Source: an uncultured Eubacteriales bacterium (lineage in GTDB: Bacteria; Bacillota; Clostridia; Christensenellales; Borkfalkiaceae). Taken from it: a stretch of 5,928 nt of DNA. Position 1 is the stretch's first letter. Each line of letters begins with the position of its first letter. Both the position numbers and the translations under genes were made by a program. Shown piece by piece: positions 5,891 through 5,928 of this stretch. The notes under the pieces were generated by a model. It was given only the letters and a program-made list of their open reading frames with translations, was not told the origin of the DNA and ran no database searches. The stretch covers positions 1 through 5,928 of the forward strand of contig CAJLXC010000063.1 of NCBI GenBank assembly GCA_905210545.1, written 5' to 3'.

Positions 5891-5928
5891 TGTATGATAT
5901 AAAAATCAAAGAGAAATAAAGGCAAAAA
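5871..5928 (+). promoter_or_regulatory. likely promoter and ribosome site of a gene beyond the right edge
   Basis: TTGAAT at 5871-5876 and TATGAT at 5893-5898, with 16 bases between, form a plausible plus-strand promoter. AAAGG at 5918-5922 would then be a ribosome site, with a start codon expected just past 5928. This would make a gene divergent from the GH95 gene, sharing its control region. The coding part is not in the window, so its identity is unknown. Confidence 0.4.

Overview
The window looks like a chromosomal segment from a low-GC, strictly anaerobic Firmicute, probably an uncultured gut or rumen member of the Clostridia. The grounds are the very AT-rich intergenic DNA, GGAGG-type ribosome sites, a rubrerythrin typical of anaerobes, and a GH95 glycosidase most at home in glycan-eating gut bacteria. 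The lineage is an inference from gene content and composition; there is no rRNA or marker gene to confirm it.

Left part (1-1310): about 340 bases of AT-rich DNA with no recognisable gene, then a puzzling patch (345-531). The patch has a well-formed ribosome site and an 8-codon ORF, a hairpin followed by a T run, and coding-like but interrupted reading frames. It could be a short leader with a terminator, or the remains of a decayed gene. Next comes a complete rubrerythrin gene (597-1184) with its own promoter and a strong intrinsic terminator (1276-1310), so it is a single-gene transcription unit for peroxide defence.

Middle part (1311-3322): an AT-rich spacer, then an AraC-family regulator (1552-2364) followed after one base by a ten-helix DMT/EamA-type membrane transporter (2366-3322). 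The two almost certainly form an operon. The best promoter sits so close to the regulator's ATG that the mRNA may be leaderless.

Right part (3323-5928): a GH95 family glycosidase (alpha-L-fucosidase-like, 771 aa) on the minus strand, convergent with the transporter. It has no signal peptide, so it probably acts in the cytoplasm on imported oligosaccharides. Part of its active-site region has diverged from the usual family motif. The last 230 bases form its upstream region, with an extended -10 promoter, an inverted repeat in the leader and a pair of direct repeats. A plus-strand promoter and ribosome site suggest that a divergent gene begins just past the window edge.

Together the regulator, transporter and glycosidase suggest a small carbohydrate-scavenging locus beside an oxidative-stress gene, but no sequence evidence ties the three into one regulon. 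I found no convincing new defence, mobile or RNA system. The most worthwhile leads are the altered GH95 active site, the possible leaderless regulator mRNA, and the interrupted patch upstream of rubrerythrin.
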